Positions 6,010 through 7,133 of a stretch of DNA of 7,133 nt are shown in pieces. The stretch lies in contig JAADFY010000055.1 of the NCBI GenBank assembly GCA_013152625.1, positions 7,388 to 14,520 of the forward strand, written 5' to 3'. A program made the position numbers and the translations under genes. Within the stretch, counting starts at the first letter, position 1. Each line of letters starts with the position of its first letter. This stretch comes from Alphaproteobacteria bacterium. Its GTDB lineage: Bacteria; Pseudomonadota; Alphaproteobacteria; Rhizobiales; Devosiaceae. The notes under the pieces were generated by a model, which did no database searches, was not told the DNA's origin, and saw only the letters and a program-made list of their open reading frames with translations.

Positions 6010-6534
6010 ATGGCGATCAACCTTTGTAATGCGCAAGTTAGCGATCTGGATGATCTGCTCGCAGTGCATAATGATGCGGTGCGCAACCTTGATGCGCTGT
6101 GGACCAGCCAAGAGCAGACATTGGCACAGCGCACGGAATGGTTTGAAAAACAAACCGCCGCCGGGCACCCCGTTGTGGTGGCGCGGGACAAAGACGACGC
6201 GCTGGCCGGATATGGTTCTTACGGTTCGTTTCGGGACAAATCGGGGTATGACCTGACCGTGGAACACTCGGTTTATGTGTGGCCCCATGCCCAGGGCCGG
6301 GGCATTGGCACGGCGTTGCTGGTTGAGTTGATCGCAAGGGCCCGGGCCGCCGGCATCCATACCATGATCGCGGGTATCGATGGGCGTAATGCCGGCTCGG
6401 TCAGGTTGCATGAAACCCTGGGATTTGTTGAACAGGGGCTGTTAAAAGAGGTGGGTTTCAAGAACGGGCGCTGGCTGGACCTGCGGTTGCTGGCGCTCAG
6501 GCTGAATGACTGCGACCCGCCGCAACCCGCCTGA
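6010..6534 (+). CDS. GNAT family N-acetyltransferase (phosphinothricin/methionine sulfoximine acetyltransferase-like)
   Basis: The product transfers an acetyl group from acetyl-CoA to an amine. Family members of this branch (PAT, MnaT/YncA) act on the alpha-amino group of amino acids and analogues such as phosphinothricin or methionine sulfoximine. In the 174-residue protein the N-terminus has the usual strand-helix with QVSDLDDLLAVHNDAV (9-24). VEHSVYV (84-90) precedes the acetyl-CoA loop QGRGIG (95-100), and IDGRNAGSVRLHETLGF (123-139) with GRWLDL (153-158) is characteristic of the PAT/MnaT branch. Length matches the family (about 170-185). The ATG at 6010 is chosen because it fits the family N-terminus and has GGGGA 8 nt upstream; the frame is open to 5911, but the extension has no family character. 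It diverges from the GMC gene and converges on trhO with only 3 bp between the stops. The exact substrate is unknown, and real-world resistance to a toxic analogue is only an inference. Confidence 0.93.
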   Translation: MAINLCNAQVSDLDDLLAVHNDAVRNLDALWTSQEQTLAQRTEWFEKQTAAGHPVVVARDKDDALAGYGSYGSFRDKSGYDLTVEHSVYVWPHAQGRGIGTALLVELIARARAAGIHTMIAGIDGRNAGSVRLHETLGFVEQGLLKEVGFKNGRWLDLRLLALRLNDCDPPQPA

Positions 6535-6537
6535 TTT

Positions 6538-7133
6538 TTATTCCCCGACGCTGGAACGGGTGCCCAGATGCATCTGCCCGCGGGCCGCCGCCAGTTCGAT
6601 CTGATAGTGACGCTGGGCGGCACGGGCGTGTTTTTTCGCCCCCGCTCCGGCGCAGTGATGGCATTTGATGCCTGCCTCATAGTCGGGATGGCCGAGATCG
6701 GCGGGAAGCAGCGGATGGCGGCACCCCCGGCACAAAACCGCCGTTCCGGGCACCAGGCCATGGGTGACCGAGACCCGCTCATCAAAAACAAAACACTCGC
6801 CCTCCCACTGACTCTGGTCGGCGGGAACGGTTTTTCGAGCATATCCTGTTTTGATGGAATCAAAACAGGGCTCTTGGTCTTTTTTTGGTCGCGTTTCCGA
6901 ACCGGATAACCGGGTCCACTTATCCTGGAAACGCTCCAGATAGGCCAGAATGCCGCCCTTGAGGTGATAGACGTGCTCAAAGCCGTGGGCGAGCAGATAG
7001 GCGGACGCCTTCTCGCATCGGATGCCGCCGGTGCAGAACATGGCAACAGCGGGCGTGGTGGCCGGATCGAGATGGTTGGCAACAAAGGTCTTGAACCCGG
7101 TAAAACTCTTTGTATTTGGGTTTATGGCGCCGC
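6538..7133 (-). CDS. trhO: tRNA uridine(34) hydroxylase TrhO, rhodanese-like, N-terminus outside the window
   Basis: TrhO (YceA/UPF0176 family) uses oxygen to hydroxylate wobble uridine 34 of tRNA, leading to 5-hydroxyuridine derivatives. The frame runs off the right edge without a start, so the 197 residues seen are the rhodanese core and C-terminal domain. GAINPNTKSF opens the visible part. CTGGIRCEKASAYLL is the rhodanese loop with its active-site Cys (visible residue 33), followed by VYHLKGGILAYLE. After the insertion come WEGECFVFDERVSVTHGL and two CxxC pairs (CRGC and CHHC), a likely metal-binding C-terminal domain. Between YLE and VPADQSQW there are about 35 residues where relatives, as I recall them, have one, encoded by a palindromic element (6837-6936). 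The frame is kept through it, so the gene is probably functional. It converges on the acetyltransferase gene with 3 bp between the stops. Confidence 0.95.
   Translation of the reverse strand, partial: GAINPNTKSFTGFKTFVANHLDPATTPAVAMFCTGGIRCEKASAYLLAHGFEHVYHLKGGILAYLERFQDKWTRLSGSETRPKKDQEPCFDSIKTGYARKTVPADQSQWEGECFVFDERVSVTHGLVPGTAVLCRGCRHPLLPADLGHPDYEAGIKCHHCAGAGAKKHARAAQRHYQIELAAARGQMHLGTRSSVGE
6837..6936 (-). repeat. Composite palindromic element inserted in frame within trhO
   Basis: The element is about 100 bp and, read on the minus strand, is bounded by GAGC and GCTC. It contains two hairpins. The first has outer arms GCGTTTCC (6891-6898) and GGAAACGC (6927-6934), with inner arms GGATAA (6904-6909) and TTATCC (6920-6925). 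The second is a perfect 11-bp stem, CCTGTTTTGAT (6845-6855) and ATCAAAACAGG (6859-6869), with a 3-nt loop. A purine-rich linker joins them. The AAGTGGACCCGG core and linker recall palindromic repeats scattered through alphaproteobacterial genomes; this is from memory, not a search. It adds about 34 residues to TrhO, including PCFDSIKTGYAR, without breaking the frame, as Rickettsia palindromic elements do in their host genes. Confidence 0.82.

Noticed and set aside
5907..6029. 40-codon frame from ATG 5907 overlapping the acetyltransferase start
   Set aside because: It is rich in Arg, Gly and Asp, has only a weak AGG before it and overlaps a confident gene in another frame. It could be a leader peptide, but nothing supports that.

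Overview
The window reads as chromosomal DNA from a GC-rich alphaproteobacterium, probably close to Rhodospirillales. This is inferred from the character of the LepA and TrhO proteins, from overall codon use, and from a composite palindromic repeat of a style I associate with alphaproteobacterial genomes. No phage, plasmid, CRISPR, tRNA or rRNA signature is visible.

Layout, left to right. (a) 66-200 (-): a 44-residue basic peptide gene with a strong Shine-Dalgarno. It is divergent from (b) 333-1295 (+), an uncharacterised ATP-grasp-fold enzyme with the Mg-binding D/E/N residues in place. (c) 1319-1450 (+): a tiny gene for a 43-residue single-pass membrane protein, convergent with lepA. (d) 1466-3289 (-): lepA, the ribosomal elongation factor 4 GTPase. 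(e) 3352-5820 (-): a GMC-family FAD oxidoreductase just upstream of lepA in the same direction, carrying an exceptional 289-residue Pro/Ala/Lys-rich C-terminal tail. (f) 6010-6534 (+): a GNAT N-acetyltransferase of the phosphinothricin/methionine-sulfoximine type, divergent from the GMC gene. (g) 6538-7133 (-): the C-terminal part of trhO, the rhodanese-like tRNA U34 hydroxylase. Its reading frame is interrupted, in frame, by a 100-bp double-hairpin palindromic element.

No single pathway links the genes. lepA and trhO are translation/tRNA housekeeping genes, the GMC enzyme and the GNAT are small-molecule metabolism genes, and the left end is an uncharacterised peptide/ATP-grasp pair. The observations most worth following are the palindromic element that adds about 34 residues to TrhO, the long disordered tail and altered active-site positions of the GMC enzyme, and the peptide beside the ATP-grasp gene, whose duplicated GAKLGE motif differs only at synonymous sites.
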